A stretch of 51,178 nt of DNA from Erysipelotrichales bacterium (GCA_022508535.1 JAFLUZ010000005.1:1-51178); one strand, 5' to 3'. Counted from the stretch's first letter, positions 25,781 to 34,372 are shown. Made by a program: numbers and translations. The notes: a model not told the origin generated them from the letters alone.

Positions 25781-25823
25781 ATTTTAGCATATTCAAAAAC
25801 GCTTTGTAAATATAATTTACAAA
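25781..25823 (-). promoter_or_regulatory. jetA promoter overlapped by an inverted repeat
   Basis: On the minus strand -35 TTTACA (25810-25805), 18-bp spacer, extended -10 TGC-TAAAAT (-10 at 25786-25781). The -35 lies in one arm of the inverted repeat TTTGTAAAT / ATTTACAAA (25803-25811 / 25815-25823). A bound regulator would block polymerase. The spacing differs by one base from Rex sites. Confidence 0.6.
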
Positions 25824-25854
25824 ACATTTAACGTATATTTTTATGTTATTTCTT

Positions 25855-25883
25855 TTGAGTAATACTTGTTCTTATGATATAAT
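25855..25883 (+). promoter_or_regulatory. Promoter of the PH-like membrane protein gene
   Basis: TTGAGT (25855-25860), 17-bp spacer, TATAAT (25878-25883) with TGA just before it (extended -10). Transcription would start near 25890, right at the ribosome binding site, leaving a very short leader. Its divergent partner is the jetA promoter. Confidence 0.65.
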
Positions 25884-25901
25884 ATTTTAAAGGTGATTGT
25901 T

Positions 25902-26348
25902 ATGAAAATATACCCAAATATGCGCAAAACACTTCTTTGGTTTTTTCTTCTTTCAGTATTTTTGCTTGCACTATTTTATTTAACTTTTGATGGTCAATTT
26001 GTTTGGCCACTTCCATCGAGAGATTATGTTATTTTTGCAGGTTGGGCAGTTATTACGGCTGTATACTTTGTTATAACTTTGAGATGTAGTTATTACACAC
26101 TTGAAAAAAAATATTTGTCTCAAAAAAAACTAACCAAAGAATATGCATATGAATATAATCGCATTATCTACATCGATGAATCTTGGTCAAGAAAAAACAA
26201 TATCTTGCTATTTGTAACTGATCGTGGAGATGCCATTTATCTTATCCTAGATAAGAAACAACTACTACTAGATGAGATGTTAAAAAGATGCAAAAATCTT
26301 AGAGACCGCGAATCAGTTTTGCGTCAATTTCCAAAAGTTAAGATTTAG
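25902..26348 (+). CDS. Small membrane protein with PH-like C-terminal domain
   Basis: A 148-aa protein with two membrane segments (about residues 9-26 and 40-60) followed by a soluble part: TLRCSYYTLEKKYLSQKK, then EYNRIIYIDESWSRKNNILLFVTDRG, the strand pattern of bacterial PH-like domains. I infer a small anchored PH-like protein; function unknown. The start at 25902 has AAAGGTG 6 nt upstream. It stands divergent to jetA and 103 bp before rpmB. Confidence 0.7.
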   Translation: MKIYPNMRKTLLWFFLLSVFLLALFYLTFDGQFVWPLPSRDYVIFAGWAVITAVYFVITLRCSYYTLEKKYLSQKKLTKEYAYEYNRIIYIDESWSRKNNILLFVTDRGDAIYLILDKKQLLLDEMLKRCKNLRDRESVLRQFPKVKI

Positions 26349-26371
26349 TAAGTAAAATTTTCAAAAAGTCA

Positions 26372-26401
26372 TTGCATTAACTATGAAAAATATGTTATTA
26401 T
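26372..26401 (+). promoter_or_regulatory. Promoter of rpmB
   Basis: TTGCAT (26372-26377), 18-bp spacer, TATTAT (26396-26401) preceded by TGT. The leader contains a small stem (GCATT / AATGC) and GGGAGGT before the start. Confidence 0.55.
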
Positions 26402-26451
26402 ACAAAAGCATTGTGTAAATAATGCGAAAAAATTAAGGGAGGTATGTAAAA

Positions 26452-26646
26452 ATGTCAAGAGTTTGCCCAGTAACAGGTAAAGCACCTTTAAGTGGAAATA
26501 AACGCTCTCACTCCTTAAGAGCAACTCCGCGTAGATGGAATGTCAACTTACAACCATATAAGGTCGTCGTTGATGGACGTGTCCAAACAGTTAGAATGTC
26601 CGCACGTGCTTATAGAACCCTTAATAAATCATTAAAGCAAAACTAA
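26452..26646 (+). CDS. rpmB: 50S ribosomal protein L28
   Basis: A 64-aa basic protein of the large ribosomal subunit. SRVCPVTGKAPLSGNKRSHS at the N-terminus and RRWNVNLQPYKV are standard for L28, and length is typical. It is a single-gene unit with its own promoter and a shared terminator. Of the usual CXXC zinc site only one Cys (C5) remains, so this is a form without bound zinc. Confidence 0.97.
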   Translation: MSRVCPVTGKAPLSGNKRSHSLRATPRRWNVNLQPYKVVVDGRVQTVRMSARAYRTLNKSLKQN

Positions 26647-26677
26647 AAAAACCAAGGTTAAACGCCTTGGTTTTTTA
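26645..26677. terminator. Bidirectional terminator between rpmB and the GT-C gene
   Basis: A 10-bp stem AAAACCAAGG / CCTTGGTTTT with 7-nt loop, flanked by A and T runs on both sides, lies between two convergent genes. Confidence 0.9.
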
Positions 26678-26682
26678 TTATG

Positions 26683-28038
26683 TCATTTTAGGATTAGTTC
26701 AAACATTTCAAAATTGTTATAATCACATCTAAACTCATCAATCTTATTTATTTCAAACCTAGTGTATATATCACTAGGTATTTTTGTATAGTCCATTTTT
26801 ACTACATACGTTTTTGATTCATCATTAATATAATCAATAACTTCATTAGATTTAATACGGTCTACTGATTCAAATGCATCAAACCATGCTTTATTATAAG
26901 TACATAAATGTTTATTCTCTGGATAGTAATAAGACATAATGCCAAATGAATTATCAAAATAAACAAATATATCTTCTTTTCTTATTAAGTTTTCACTTCT
27001 TTCTAAAAATTTTAACATTGAATCATTATATTCAAAGCTTATAGATGACACTAAACTAATAATTCCTATAACGCTAAATATGCCAACAACAGAAGTTTTT
27101 ATAATTTTATGAATACTATCAATTCCTAGCGCAATTAGTAATGCCCCAATTCCTGAAATTACAATTACATATCTTGTGATATAAAATGGTCTAATTATTA
27201 TACTTCCTAATAATGCGATAGCTTGAAAAGATATAGCTACAATTGAGATAAAAATAATATCTAATCTGCGATTATCTTTCTTTAACATTAATAAAGTTAC
27301 AATAATAATACTACCAATAAAAATAAATACTGTGCTTATATCAATGCCAGTCACCCAAAATCCTCCGATAGCGTCCCTTGCTTGCGTAAATAAAGGAAGA
27401 ATCCAAAAGGCATAGCCAACAAGCATGAATAAATCGGAAATGATCATATGAAGAAGATATTTTCTTTTAAAAATCATAACATATATATTAATCATTAAAT
27501 AAATTATTCCAATAACTAACAAGGCAAAAAAGTGATTGTACGCGGCTAGTAATGCTGCAAACGACATAACAATGATGCGCTTTAATTTATCATCTTTAAA
27601 AAAGAAAACAATCGTCTCTAAAAGGCATAAAGTCACAAAAAATATAGCCCATGAATACGATCTTTGTTGCACACTAAAATATAACAATTTAGGTATAGCA
27701 AGAAACACTAAAGAAAATATTAAAGACGTCTTTGCGTTAAAATGCTTCTTTAAGATTAATCCACACACTAAAATCGTAGACATATAACCAAGCAAAGAAA
27801 ATATTTTAGTCACTACTAAAGAGTAGCCAAAAATATCACAAAATAATTTGAGTGATAAAAAATAAAGCGGTGGGTGCATATCTAGTTTTAATATTCGCAC
27901 AATGTCGGTATAGTCATGTTTTATTAAGGCTAAAGTGTAAGATTCATCAAACCAAATACTTTTACTAAAAATTAAGCATATTGGAATAAGTGTAATAAGA
28001 GAAAGCAAAACATAAAAAACTATTTTTTTATTTTTCAT
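26683..28038 (-). CDS. GT-C family membrane glycosyltransferase (GT39/PMT_2-like)
   Basis: A 451-aa protein with about eleven membrane segments and a short C-terminal soluble part. IWFDESYTLAL in the first outside loop and DMHPPLYFLSLKLF are the signature of lipid-phosphate-sugar-dependent GT-C transferases, with the Asp-Glu as presumed catalytic pair. It should transfer a sugar from a polyprenyl carrier to an acceptor outside the cell; acceptor unknown. It is last in the rlmN operon, 9 bp after the previous gene, whose TAA abuts its AGG binding site. Confidence 0.75.
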   Translation of the reverse strand: MKNKKIVFYVLLSLITLIPICLIFSKSIWFDESYTLALIKHDYTDIVRILKLDMHPPLYFLSLKLFCDIFGYSLVVTKIFSLLGYMSTILVCGLILKKHFNAKTSLIFSLVFLAIPKLLYFSVQQRSYSWAIFFVTLCLLETIVFFFKDDKLKRIIVMSFAALLAAYNHFFALLVIGIIYLMINIYVMIFKRKYLLHMIISDLFMLVGYAFWILPLFTQARDAIGGFWVTGIDISTVFIFIGSIIIVTLLMLKKDNRRLDIIFISIVAISFQAIALLGSIIIRPFYITRYVIVISGIGALLIALGIDSIHKIIKTSVVGIFSVIGIISLVSSISFEYNDSMLKFLERSENLIRKEDIFVYFDNSFGIMSYYYPENKHLCTYNKAWFDAFESVDRIKSNEVIDYINDESKTYVVKMDYTKIPSDIYTRFEINKIDEFRCDYNNFEMFELILK

Positions 28039-28047
28039 AATATACCT

Positions 28048-28716
28048 TTATACTGAAGCATTTAACATTATAAATGTTGCAACAACTATTATAAGATCTA
28101 ATAAAATTGTTAAAATCATAAAGATCCATTCATATAAAGGTAATAACATGACTTTAGGTCTTTTTAGCACCACTTCTCCATTTTCTTCAACTCTATCCAT
28201 ATACATCCATTTATAAAGTTTTGGATTTATTAAGAGTAAAAGAATTATTACTAAAAACACACTAGTAACTATTCCTAAAAATATTGGATATTCTAAAGCG
28301 TTAAAGAAAAACACATAGTTTGTAACAAAGGCGTAACTCAAAAAAGTGAGACCAAATTGACCAATAGCAAGTGCCATATGCAAGGATGAATTTTTCATTG
28401 AAATGAAAAATAATAACATTGTAACAATGGCATTTAAAATCATTACTCCTATCGCCAAAGATAGACTTGAGGCATTCTTCATATCAAAAGCATTAACAGC
28501 AAATAGACACAAAGAAAGAGCGAAAAATAAAGCTAGGAATCGCACTTGCCAATTGTATTTAAAACTAAAGTTATCTTGCATTTCATAAGGGAAATTTGAA
28601 CGAATATCGAATTTTTCTTTTGTGTATTCTAGATAGTTACTTCTTCCCACAACAAATAAAATCGAAAAAATAATTACAACAACAATTAGACTAGGTATCA
28701 TTATTTCAATTTTCAT
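28048..28716 (-). CDS. Six-TM membrane protein of unknown function
   Basis: A 222-aa protein with six clear membrane segments and no charged catalytic residues inside them. I do not recognise a family. Its start overlaps the thiN-like gene by 11 bp, and the GT-C gene follows, so it may be an assembly partner of that transferase. A cytoplasmic loop (MDRVEENGEVVLKRPK) lies between segments five and six. Confidence 0.65.
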   Translation of the reverse strand: MKIEIMIPSLIVVVIIFSILFVVGRSNYLEYTKEKFDIRSNFPYEMQDNFSFKYNWQVRFLALFFALSLCLFAVNAFDMKNASSLSLAIGVMILNAIVTMLLFFISMKNSSLHMALAIGQFGLTFLSYAFVTNYVFFFNALEYPIFLGIVTSVFLVIILLLLINPKLYKWMYMDRVEENGEVVLKRPKVMLLPLYEWIFMILTILLDLIIVVATFIMLNASV

Positions 28717-29314
28717 TTATTTCACCTAACTTTCGAATTAATATAACAGCACCACTTTCAACCTTCAATAATGCGATACGTTGAAATAGTTTTATATCTT
28801 TTAAAGGACCACTTAAAGCATCAATTTTTACGCTTGTTTTCTTATCTACAATGTAGTCTAAAGAAACAACTGCATCCGTGAATGGCACTAACGATATTGA
28901 AACTGATGTTTCTTTTGGAATAATGTGCGTACCAATTTCAAAATATTGAATTGCCTCATGTTCAGTTTCAAATGAGATTTTTAAATGTCGATATTTCTTT
29001 AATAAAAGAATATAACTTAAATAATCAACTGAACTAGCTTTAATATCGGTTAAAATGACAATTTCATCAAAACCTTTTTTATATAAATAATCAATAACGT
29101 TGGTCATTGATTCAATTTGTGCTTCTTCTTTTTCTTGTACTGCATATTGCGAAGGATCAACAGATTCTATTACAACACGCTTATGAAAATCATGAAAACG
29201 TTTATCTGATTTAAAATCACTATAGTTTTTCGTCAATACTAAAAGAGGATAGCCCTCATATCGCACTAATTGCTTATATTTAGTATCATCAGTAACAACA
29301 ATAGCTTTACGCAT
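28706..29314 (-). CDS. Degenerate thiamine pyrophosphokinase-like protein
   Basis: A 202-aa protein in the place of thiN, after rsgA and rpe as in many Bacillota. Overall order matches the family: EEAQIESMTNVIDYLYKKGFDEIVIL, then SISLVPFTDAVVSLD and a C-terminal beta domain ending GAVILIRKL. But the catalytic motifs are lost: no GDFDS, no DxTD (EEAQIES), and the GxxGGRLDH loop reads TDIKASSVDYLS. It may be inactive or have gained another job. The match rests on layout and location, so it is an inference. It starts 2 bp after rpe, with AGAGG in the rpe tail. Confidence 0.55.
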   Translation of the reverse strand: MRKAIVVTDDTKYKQLVRYEGYPLLVLTKNYSDFKSDKRFHDFHKRVVIESVDPSQYAVQEKEEAQIESMTNVIDYLYKKGFDEIVILTDIKASSVDYLSYILLLKKYRHLKISFETEHEAIQYFEIGTHIIPKETSVSISLVPFTDAVVSLDYIVDKKTSVKIDALSGPLKDIKLFQRIALLKVESGAVILIRKLGEINEN

Positions 29315-29316
29315 AA

Positions 29317-29976
29317 CTATAGCCTCTTTAACTCTTTAATACGTTTATCTAAATCCTTTTGTCCAAAAATATATGAACCTGCAACTAAAATATCTGCACC
29401 TGCCTCAATACATTTTCTTCCAGTCACATCATTTATTCCACCGTCAACTTCAATTAGAGTTGATAAATGTCTTCTATCAATTGTTTTACGAAGTTTGGAT
29501 ATTTTATCTAAAGCACTCTCCATAAAGGCTTGCCCACCAAATCCTGGCTCTACAGACATGATTAATACAACATCTAGTTTATCAAGATATGGATAAATCT
29601 TTTTAACATCAGTTTTTGGTTTTATTGATATACCAACTTTACAACTTTTGGACTTTATCATATCAATCACAGTTTCCACATTTTTTCTTTTAACTGCTTC
29701 AAAGTGGAAGGTAAGTAAATCTGCACCTGCTTCAATAAATTTAGGTGCATAAAACAAAGGATCAGAAATCATAATGTGAACATCATTTAACATGTGGTGT
29801 TTGTGAGCAATAGATTTTAAAACAGGCACGCCAAAGGAAATGTTTGGCACAAAATGTCCGTCCATTACATCAAAATGTAGCCACTCAGCACCCGCATTTT
29901 CTACTAGTTCGAGTTCTTCTTGAATTTTAGTAAAATCCGCCGATAGTAGAGATGGTGAAACTATAATATTTTTCAT
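29317..29976 (-). CDS. rpe: Ribulose-phosphate 3-epimerase
   Basis: A 219-aa TIM-barrel enzyme interconverting ribulose-5-phosphate and xylulose-5-phosphate. SPSLLSADF, HFDVMDGHFVPNISFG (metal-binding His and Asp), MSVEPGFGGQ and EVDGGIN are all present. Full length. It lies 2 bp behind rsgA in the operon. Confidence 0.96.
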   Translation of the reverse strand: MKNIIVSPSLLSADFTKIQEELELVENAGAEWLHFDVMDGHFVPNISFGVPVLKSIAHKHHMLNDVHIMISDPLFYAPKFIEAGADLLTFHFEAVKRKNVETVIDMIKSKSCKVGISIKPKTDVKKIYPYLDKLDVVLIMSVEPGFGGQAFMESALDKISKLRKTIDRRHLSTLIEVDGGINDVTGRKCIEAGADILVAGSYIFGQKDLDKRIKELKRL

Positions 29977-29978
29977 AG

Positions 29979-30842
29979 TTAATATCGATCCTTTCTAAGT
30001 ATCAATTCCTCTGATACTTTTAAATAATTTTCATATGTATCTTTGGAAATTTTATCTTCTTCCACTGCTTTTTTAACTTCGCAATCTTTTTCATGAATAT
30101 GAAGACAATTACCAAACTTACATTTATCATAATACTTTTCAAATCCAACAAAGCATTGTGCTAAATCTTCTTTATAAAATGGTAGTTCTAAGGAAGAGAA
30201 TCCCGGAGTATCAGCAATAAAACCATTACCATAAGGAATAAGCACTACTTCTTTAGTTTTATGCTTCCCTCGCCCTAAAAACTTACTAAACTCTCCAACT
30301 TCGCATTGACTACTTGGAACAAGTTCATTTAATAAACTTGATTTTCCTACACCAGTTTGTCCCATTAAAGCGACTATTTTATTTTCAAATAACTTTTGAA
30401 TCTTTTCTATTCCAAGTTTAGTCACTTTCGAATATTCAATTACTTGAACTCCGACTTTTTCTAACGCTTCAATTTTTTCTTTTAATTGTCGATCATCAAA
30501 ATCTTTATCTACCTTACTAATTATAACATTAGCGTTTATTTTAAAGAAGCGTGCATAAGCAATAAACTTATCAATAAGTAAGGAAGAAAAATCTGGTTCA
30601 GTTACAGACATTACAATAGCAAGTTCATCTACATTTGCAATACTAGGGCGAATAAGAAAGTTTTTTCTTTCTTCAATGTCAGTAATAACCTTTTCCATTT
30701 CATCGATAACAACCTTATCTCCTACGACTAACTTTATTTGTTTATGACGAAATAATCCTCGTGGCTTACAAACAACAATTTCTTGTGACGAGGTTAGAAC
30801 TTCATATGTGCCGTAGCGAGAAGAAAGTATGATTCCATTCAT
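29979..30842 (-). CDS. rsgA: Ribosome small subunit GTPase RsgA
   Basis: A 287-aa circularly permuted GTPase that matures 30S subunits. After an OB fold, VIISKVDKD (G4) precedes the P-loop GQTGVGKSSLLN (G1) and DTPGFSS (G3), the permuted order. The zinc site CKFGNCLHIHEKDC follows. It starts 2 bp after the kinase gene, a conserved neighbour in Bacillota. Confidence 0.95.
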   Translation of the reverse strand: MNGIILSSRYGTYEVLTSSQEIVVCKPRGLFRHKQIKLVVGDKVVIDEMEKVITDIEERKNFLIRPSIANVDELAIVMSVTEPDFSSLLIDKFIAYARFFKINANVIISKVDKDFDDRQLKEKIEALEKVGVQVIEYSKVTKLGIEKIQKLFENKIVALMGQTGVGKSSLLNELVPSSQCEVGEFSKFLGRGKHKTKEVVLIPYGNGFIADTPGFSSLELPFYKEDLAQCFVGFEKYYDKCKFGNCLHIHEKDCEVKKAVEEDKISKDTYENYLKVSEELILRKDRY

Positions 30843-30844
30843 AA

Positions 30845-31729
30845 CTATTTTTTACCTTTTTTATGAAATAAACGATAGAAAAACGAATGTTTTTCTTTAA
30901 TAATTTCTGGATTTCTTAAAATACGTTCAATATCTTTTCGCATCTCAGCAACATTTTTATATCTTTCAGCAGGATTTTTTCTTGTTGCTTTTAAAATAAT
31001 TCTTTCAATTTCTGTAGGTGTTGAAGGAATAATCTTACGAGGAGATGGAAATTTATCTTTAATATGTTTAATGGCGACTCCAACTGGTGTGTCTGCATCA
31101 AAAGGAACTTTACCCGTAATAAGTTCAAAGAAAGTTACACCTAATGAGTATATATCACTCGCAAACGATGCTTGTTGTCCTTTAGAAATTTCTGGCGCTA
31201 AATAATGGGCAGAACCAATAATTGTCTCACTTCTTGTTAGACGTGCAGAATTTTCAAAAGTCGCAATACCAAAGTCACCAAGTTTAATTGTACCATCCGC
31301 GGTTAAATAAACGTTTTGTGGCTTAATATCACGGTGGATAACACTATGTTCATGGGAATGAATGACTGCAGATGTCAATTGATACATAATGTCACAAGCC
31401 TCTAATGCGGTAAAATGACTACGCGTATCTAAAACATCACGTAAGTTTTTGCCATTTACAAATTCATTAGCCATATATGGGCGACCTTCGTAAGTGCCTA
31501 AACTTACTACTCTAACAATATTTGGATGACTTAAAGACGCAGCCGCACGTGCTTCGCGTTCAAAGCGCGATAAGTTAATAGCGTTTTCCATCATATCGCC
31601 TTTAATAATTTTTATTGCTACTTGTTTTTTATTAATAATGTCCGTTGCCTCATAGACAATTGACATTCCGCCTTCACCAAGTTTTCTTTCAATTCTATAG
31701 CGATCATCTATAATTTCATTTACATTCAT
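30845..31729 (-). CDS. prkC: Ser/Thr protein kinase, PrkC-like without membrane or PASTA part
   Basis: A 294-aa kinase. GEGGMSIVYEA (glycine loop, 18-28), Lys40 in AIKIIK, Glu59, HRDIKPQNV (Asp134) and DFGIA (Asp152) are intact, so it should be active. Usual PrkC is about 650 aa with a membrane helix and extracellular PASTA repeats; this one ends soon after the kinase domain with a basic aromatic tail (FFYRLFHKKGKK). It lacks the known peptidoglycan-sensing part. It overlaps the phosphatase gene by 14 bp and should be reversed by it. Confidence 0.9.
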   Translation of the reverse strand: MNVNEIIDDRYRIERKLGEGGMSIVYEATDIINKKQVAIKIIKGDMMENAINLSRFEREARAAASLSHPNIVRVVSLGTYEGRPYMANEFVNGKNLRDVLDTRSHFTALEACDIMYQLTSAVIHSHEHSVIHRDIKPQNVYLTADGTIKLGDFGIATFENSARLTRSETIIGSAHYLAPEISKGQQASFASDIYSLGVTFFELITGKVPFDADTPVGVAIKHIKDKFPSPRKIIPSTPTEIERIILKATRKNPAERYKNVAEMRKDIERILRNPEIIKEKHSFFYRLFHKKGKK

Positions 31730-32471
31730 TACTACTAACCTCCCATAAAGCTATGCCAATATTATCTTTTCCACCATTCTTATTAGCTTCATTAATTAAC
31801 ATTTGGCATTTTTCATCTATTGATTTTTTTGAAGTTAAAATCTTATGCATTTTTTCTTCGCTCACCATGGTATATAAACCATCGGAACAAAGTAAAATGC
31901 GACTATTATCATGACGATAAAAGGAAACTTCAAAACTAACGTTTGGAGTTAATCCCAAGGCATTCATTAAAATATGCCTTTTTGGATGAGTTTCCATATC
32001 TTCAAAACTAATTCTATTTAAACGATAAAGATAATTAACGTATGAATCATCATCAGTGATACGTAATATTTCATCTTCAACAATATAAGCTCTTGTGTCA
32101 CCAATGCTAACTACGAATATTGTATTTTTTCGAATAATAACTGCTGTTATTGTTGTGCCCATCTTACTAGATAATCCATTTTCATGAGCGATTTTATAGA
32201 TCTTTTGATTAGCTTTTTTTATATTACGAGATAAAAATTTTCTTACTTCTAGAGCACTAAAGAAATGGTCGATTTTTTCAAATTCATCTTTTAAAGTGTT
32301 AAGGGCAATACTTGCCGCAACATCACCTTTGGTATAGCCACCCATTCCATCGCATACAACCATTAAAACATCATTACTTTTATTTTTTATCGCAATTGAG
32401 ACATCTTCATTGGTTGTACGAACTTTTCCAATGTCTGTTACATAAGTAAATGTGCCTATTCTAGTTCTCAT
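31716..32471 (-). CDS. prpC: PP2C-type Ser/Thr phosphatase
   Basis: About 251 residues. The metal-binding motifs TNEDV, VCDGMGGYTKGD, GDTRAY, CSDGLYTMV and GKDNIGIAL are all present; it removes phosphate from targets of the adjacent kinase. The open frame reaches back to 32528, but family members start near MRTRIGTFTYVTDIG; I choose ATG 32471 (32483 is also possible). Neither has a strong binding site, so coupling to rlmN, which it overlaps by 11 bp, is likely. Confidence 0.9.
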   Translation of the reverse strand: MRTRIGTFTYVTDIGKVRTTNEDVSIAIKNKSNDVLMVVCDGMGGYTKGDVAASIALNTLKDEFEKIDHFFSALEVRKFLSRNIKKANQKIYKIAHENGLSSKMGTTITAVIIRKNTIFVVSIGDTRAYIVEDEILRITDDDSYVNYLYRLNRISFEDMETHPKRHILMNALGLTPNVSFEVSFYRHDNSRILLCSDGLYTMVSEEKMHKILTSKKSIDEKCQMLINEANKNGGKDNIGIALWEVSSNECK

Positions 32472-33498
32472 GTTTTTCGACATGTTTAGCGCGTAATTGT
32501 CCGCATGCCGCGTCAATATCTGTGCCAAATTCCTTTCTTATTGTAGCTGTAACACCTAATTTTGTTAATTTATCTAAAAATGCATGAACATTGTTTGAGC
32601 GCTTATAACCATGTTCATCAACGGGATTATATGGAATTAAATTAACATACGCTAATGTACCTTTAATAAGGCGAGCCAACTCTTCCGCATGTTCCATTTT
32701 ATCATTAATATCTTTAAGTAAAATATATTCAAAAGTCACTCTTCTTTTTGCAATACGTTCATATTCACGCACTGCAGGCATTAGTTTATCTAAAGGAAAA
32801 GCGCGATTAATAGGCATAATCTTACTTCTTATTTCATCGTTTGGAGCATGAAGAGAGATAGCTAAATTAATTTGTAATCCTTCATTCGCGTATCTTAAAA
32901 TCTTATCTGGTATACCACAAGTCGAAACTGTAATATGACGAGCGCCAATGGCAAAAGCTTTAGGATGATTCATGATGCGAACAAAATCAATCACATTATC
33001 ATAATTATCAAATGGTTCTCCTGTTCCCATAACAACAACATGCGTAACCCTTTGATTTTCTTCACTCAATAAGTCATTCATGACAAGAACTTGTCCAACC
33101 ATTTCTTCAACATCTAAATTACGTTTTCTTTTAAGTAAGCCAGACGCACAAAAAGTACAAGCCATATTACAACCAACTTGGCTTGATACGCATATGACAT
33201 TTCCATAGTTATAACGCATGATAACTGTTTCAACTTTATCATCATTTTTTACATTTAAAAGACACTTAATCGTACCATCACTACTAACTTGTTTAGTATA
33301 TATAGTTGGTTTTTCTAAACAATATTTTTCTTTAAGGACTTCTCGAAACTTTAGTGAAATATCAGTCATTTCATCAAATGAAGTAGCTTTCTTTTCATAA
33401 ATCCAAGTAAAAAGTTGTGTCGCGCGGAATTTCTTTTGTTCCTCGTTTAACATTAACTCCTCTAATTTACGAATTTCTACTCCATACAAATTGATCAT
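32461..33498 (-). CDS. rlmN: 23S rRNA (A2503-C2)/tRNA methyltransferase RlmN
   Basis: A 345-aa radical SAM enzyme methylating A2503 in 23S rRNA. The cluster cysteines stand in CNMACTFC (C110, C114, C117), followed by VVMGTGEPFDNYDN and AISLHAPND; a further cysteine near the end (AACGQL) is the second catalytic one. First gene of the operon with prpC, prkC, rsgA, rpe, thiN-like and two membrane proteins. The ATG at 33498 has AAAGG 12 nt upstream; GTG at 33507 is an alternative. Confidence 0.95.
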   Translation of the reverse strand: MINLYGVEIRKLEELMLNEEQKKFRATQLFTWIYEKKATSFDEMTDISLKFREVLKEKYCLEKPTIYTKQVSSDGTIKCLLNVKNDDKVETVIMRYNYGNVICVSSQVGCNMACTFCASGLLKRKRNLDVEEMVGQVLVMNDLLSEENQRVTHVVVMGTGEPFDNYDNVIDFVRIMNHPKAFAIGARHITVSTCGIPDKILRYANEGLQINLAISLHAPNDEIRSKIMPINRAFPLDKLMPAVREYERIAKRRVTFEYILLKDINDKMEHAEELARLIKGTLAYVNLIPYNPVDEHGYKRSNNVHAFLDKLTKLGVTATIRKEFGTDIDAACGQLRAKHVEKHEN

Positions 33499-33520
33499 GA
33501 CTATCACTAACCTTTCTATT

Positions 33521-33526
33521 ATTCTA
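33521..33526 (-). promoter_or_regulatory. Possible rlmN operon promoter (extended -10)
   Basis: TAGAAT preceded by TGT on the minus strand, 23 bp before the ATG; no convincing -35. The type resembles the extended -10 promoters of rpmB and rqcH. Confidence 0.4.
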
Positions 33527-33574
33527 ACAAATAATAGAAAATAATAAAAGATAAAAACACTTTAAAAATGCAAT

Positions 33575-33623
33575 AAAAAATGTCGTAGTCCATTAACTAC
33601 GACCTTGAGAAAACTTTGTTCTC
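33575..33623 (-). terminator. Terminator of the gmk-priA unit
   Basis: On the minus strand GTCGTAGT / ACTACGAC (33603-33582, 6-nt loop) is followed by ATTTTTTATT. A second small stem GAGAA / TTCTC (33607-33623) stands before it. Confidence 0.85.
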
Positions 33624-33693
33624 GACAATATTATTGTACACAATAATTTTAAAAAGTGAACAAAAATCAATGTTAATTAGGATTTTTACTTAA

Positions 33694-34359
33694 TTAATGT
33701 TTGTGATGATGGTCATGGTCGCATCCGCAATCACAGTCGCAATCATCATCTTCACAGCATTCATGGTCATGAGCGTGGTGACAATTAGAGCATCTTTCAC
33801 CACACGCACAGAACTTACCACATGCTGGAGATTTTCCATTGCAGCAAACGTGTTGATGGCCACATTCACACATTTTTTCTTCGTCACTTTCGCTTTGTCT
33901 TGCTTTTAATTTTTCTTCAAATCCTTCAAAAGCATTGCCTTCAAATAATTCTTCATCAGAAAAATCTTCATCTTCTTCATAGTCTTCTTCTACGTATTCT
34001 TCATCACTTTCTTCTCTTGGGAAGAATGGTGCGTATTCGTGATTTAATTTTTCATAACTATGGTGCTCATCAAAATAAGTAAATTCGATGTGAGCATTTA
34101 AAATATAGTCAGTCAAAGTATCTAAAAGATATTTTGCAACATTTTTTTCAAATGGTTCATATTTCTTTGGAGCATGAATTCTTACTAAAGTATGCCAAGA
34201 TGTTTGGTCTACTCCATCATGAAATAATTTCAAATCTCCGGAATAAAAGAATATTTCATTTTCACTTGTTTCAAATAAATTAGCGATTTGCTTTGTATGC
34301 ATATGTGAATAATCGCTTAACATATAATGGTTCATTCCAATAACTTCAATTGTAATCAT
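33694..34359 (-). CDS. Protein with Cys/His-rich metal-binding tail
   Basis: A 221-aa protein in three parts. Residues 1-113 form an alpha/beta domain (ITIEVIGMN, VAKYLLDTLTDYILNAHIEF) that recalls DUF1904/tautomerase-like folds, a weak match. Residues about 114-160 are an acidic linker (EESDEEYVEEDYEEDEDFSD). Residues 162-221 hold 15 Cys and 11 His, in clusters such as CECGHQHVCC, CHHAHDHECC, CDCDCGCDH and DHHHKH. This tail looks metallothionein-like and could bind zinc or another metal. I know no named family with this layout. It is 13 bp behind priA, itself a zinc protein. AAAGGAG precedes the ATG. Confidence 0.75.
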   Translation of the reverse strand: MITIEVIGMNHYMLSDYSHMHTKQIANLFETSENEIFFYSGDLKLFHDGVDQTSWHTLVRIHAPKKYEPFEKNVAKYLLDTLTDYILNAHIEFTYFDEHHSYEKLNHEYAPFFPREESDEEYVEEDYEEDEDFSDEELFEGNAFEGFEEKLKARQSESDEEKMCECGHQHVCCNGKSPACGKFCACGERCSNCHHAHDHECCEDDDCDCDCGCDHDHHHKH

Positions 34360-34372
34360 AATCTCTTCTCCT

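Noticed and set aside
25803-25823. Rex-type redox site at the jetA promoter
   Set aside because: Arms lack the central G/C of TTGTGAA and spacing is one base too long.
33607-33660. Second regulatory RNA before rlmN
   Set aside because: Only short, weak stems; taken as part of the terminator region.
33697-34082. Rightward ORFs opposite the Cys/His-tail gene
   Set aside because: Low-complexity antisense shadows of His/Cys/acidic codons; the minus frame has a ribosome binding site and fits the operon.
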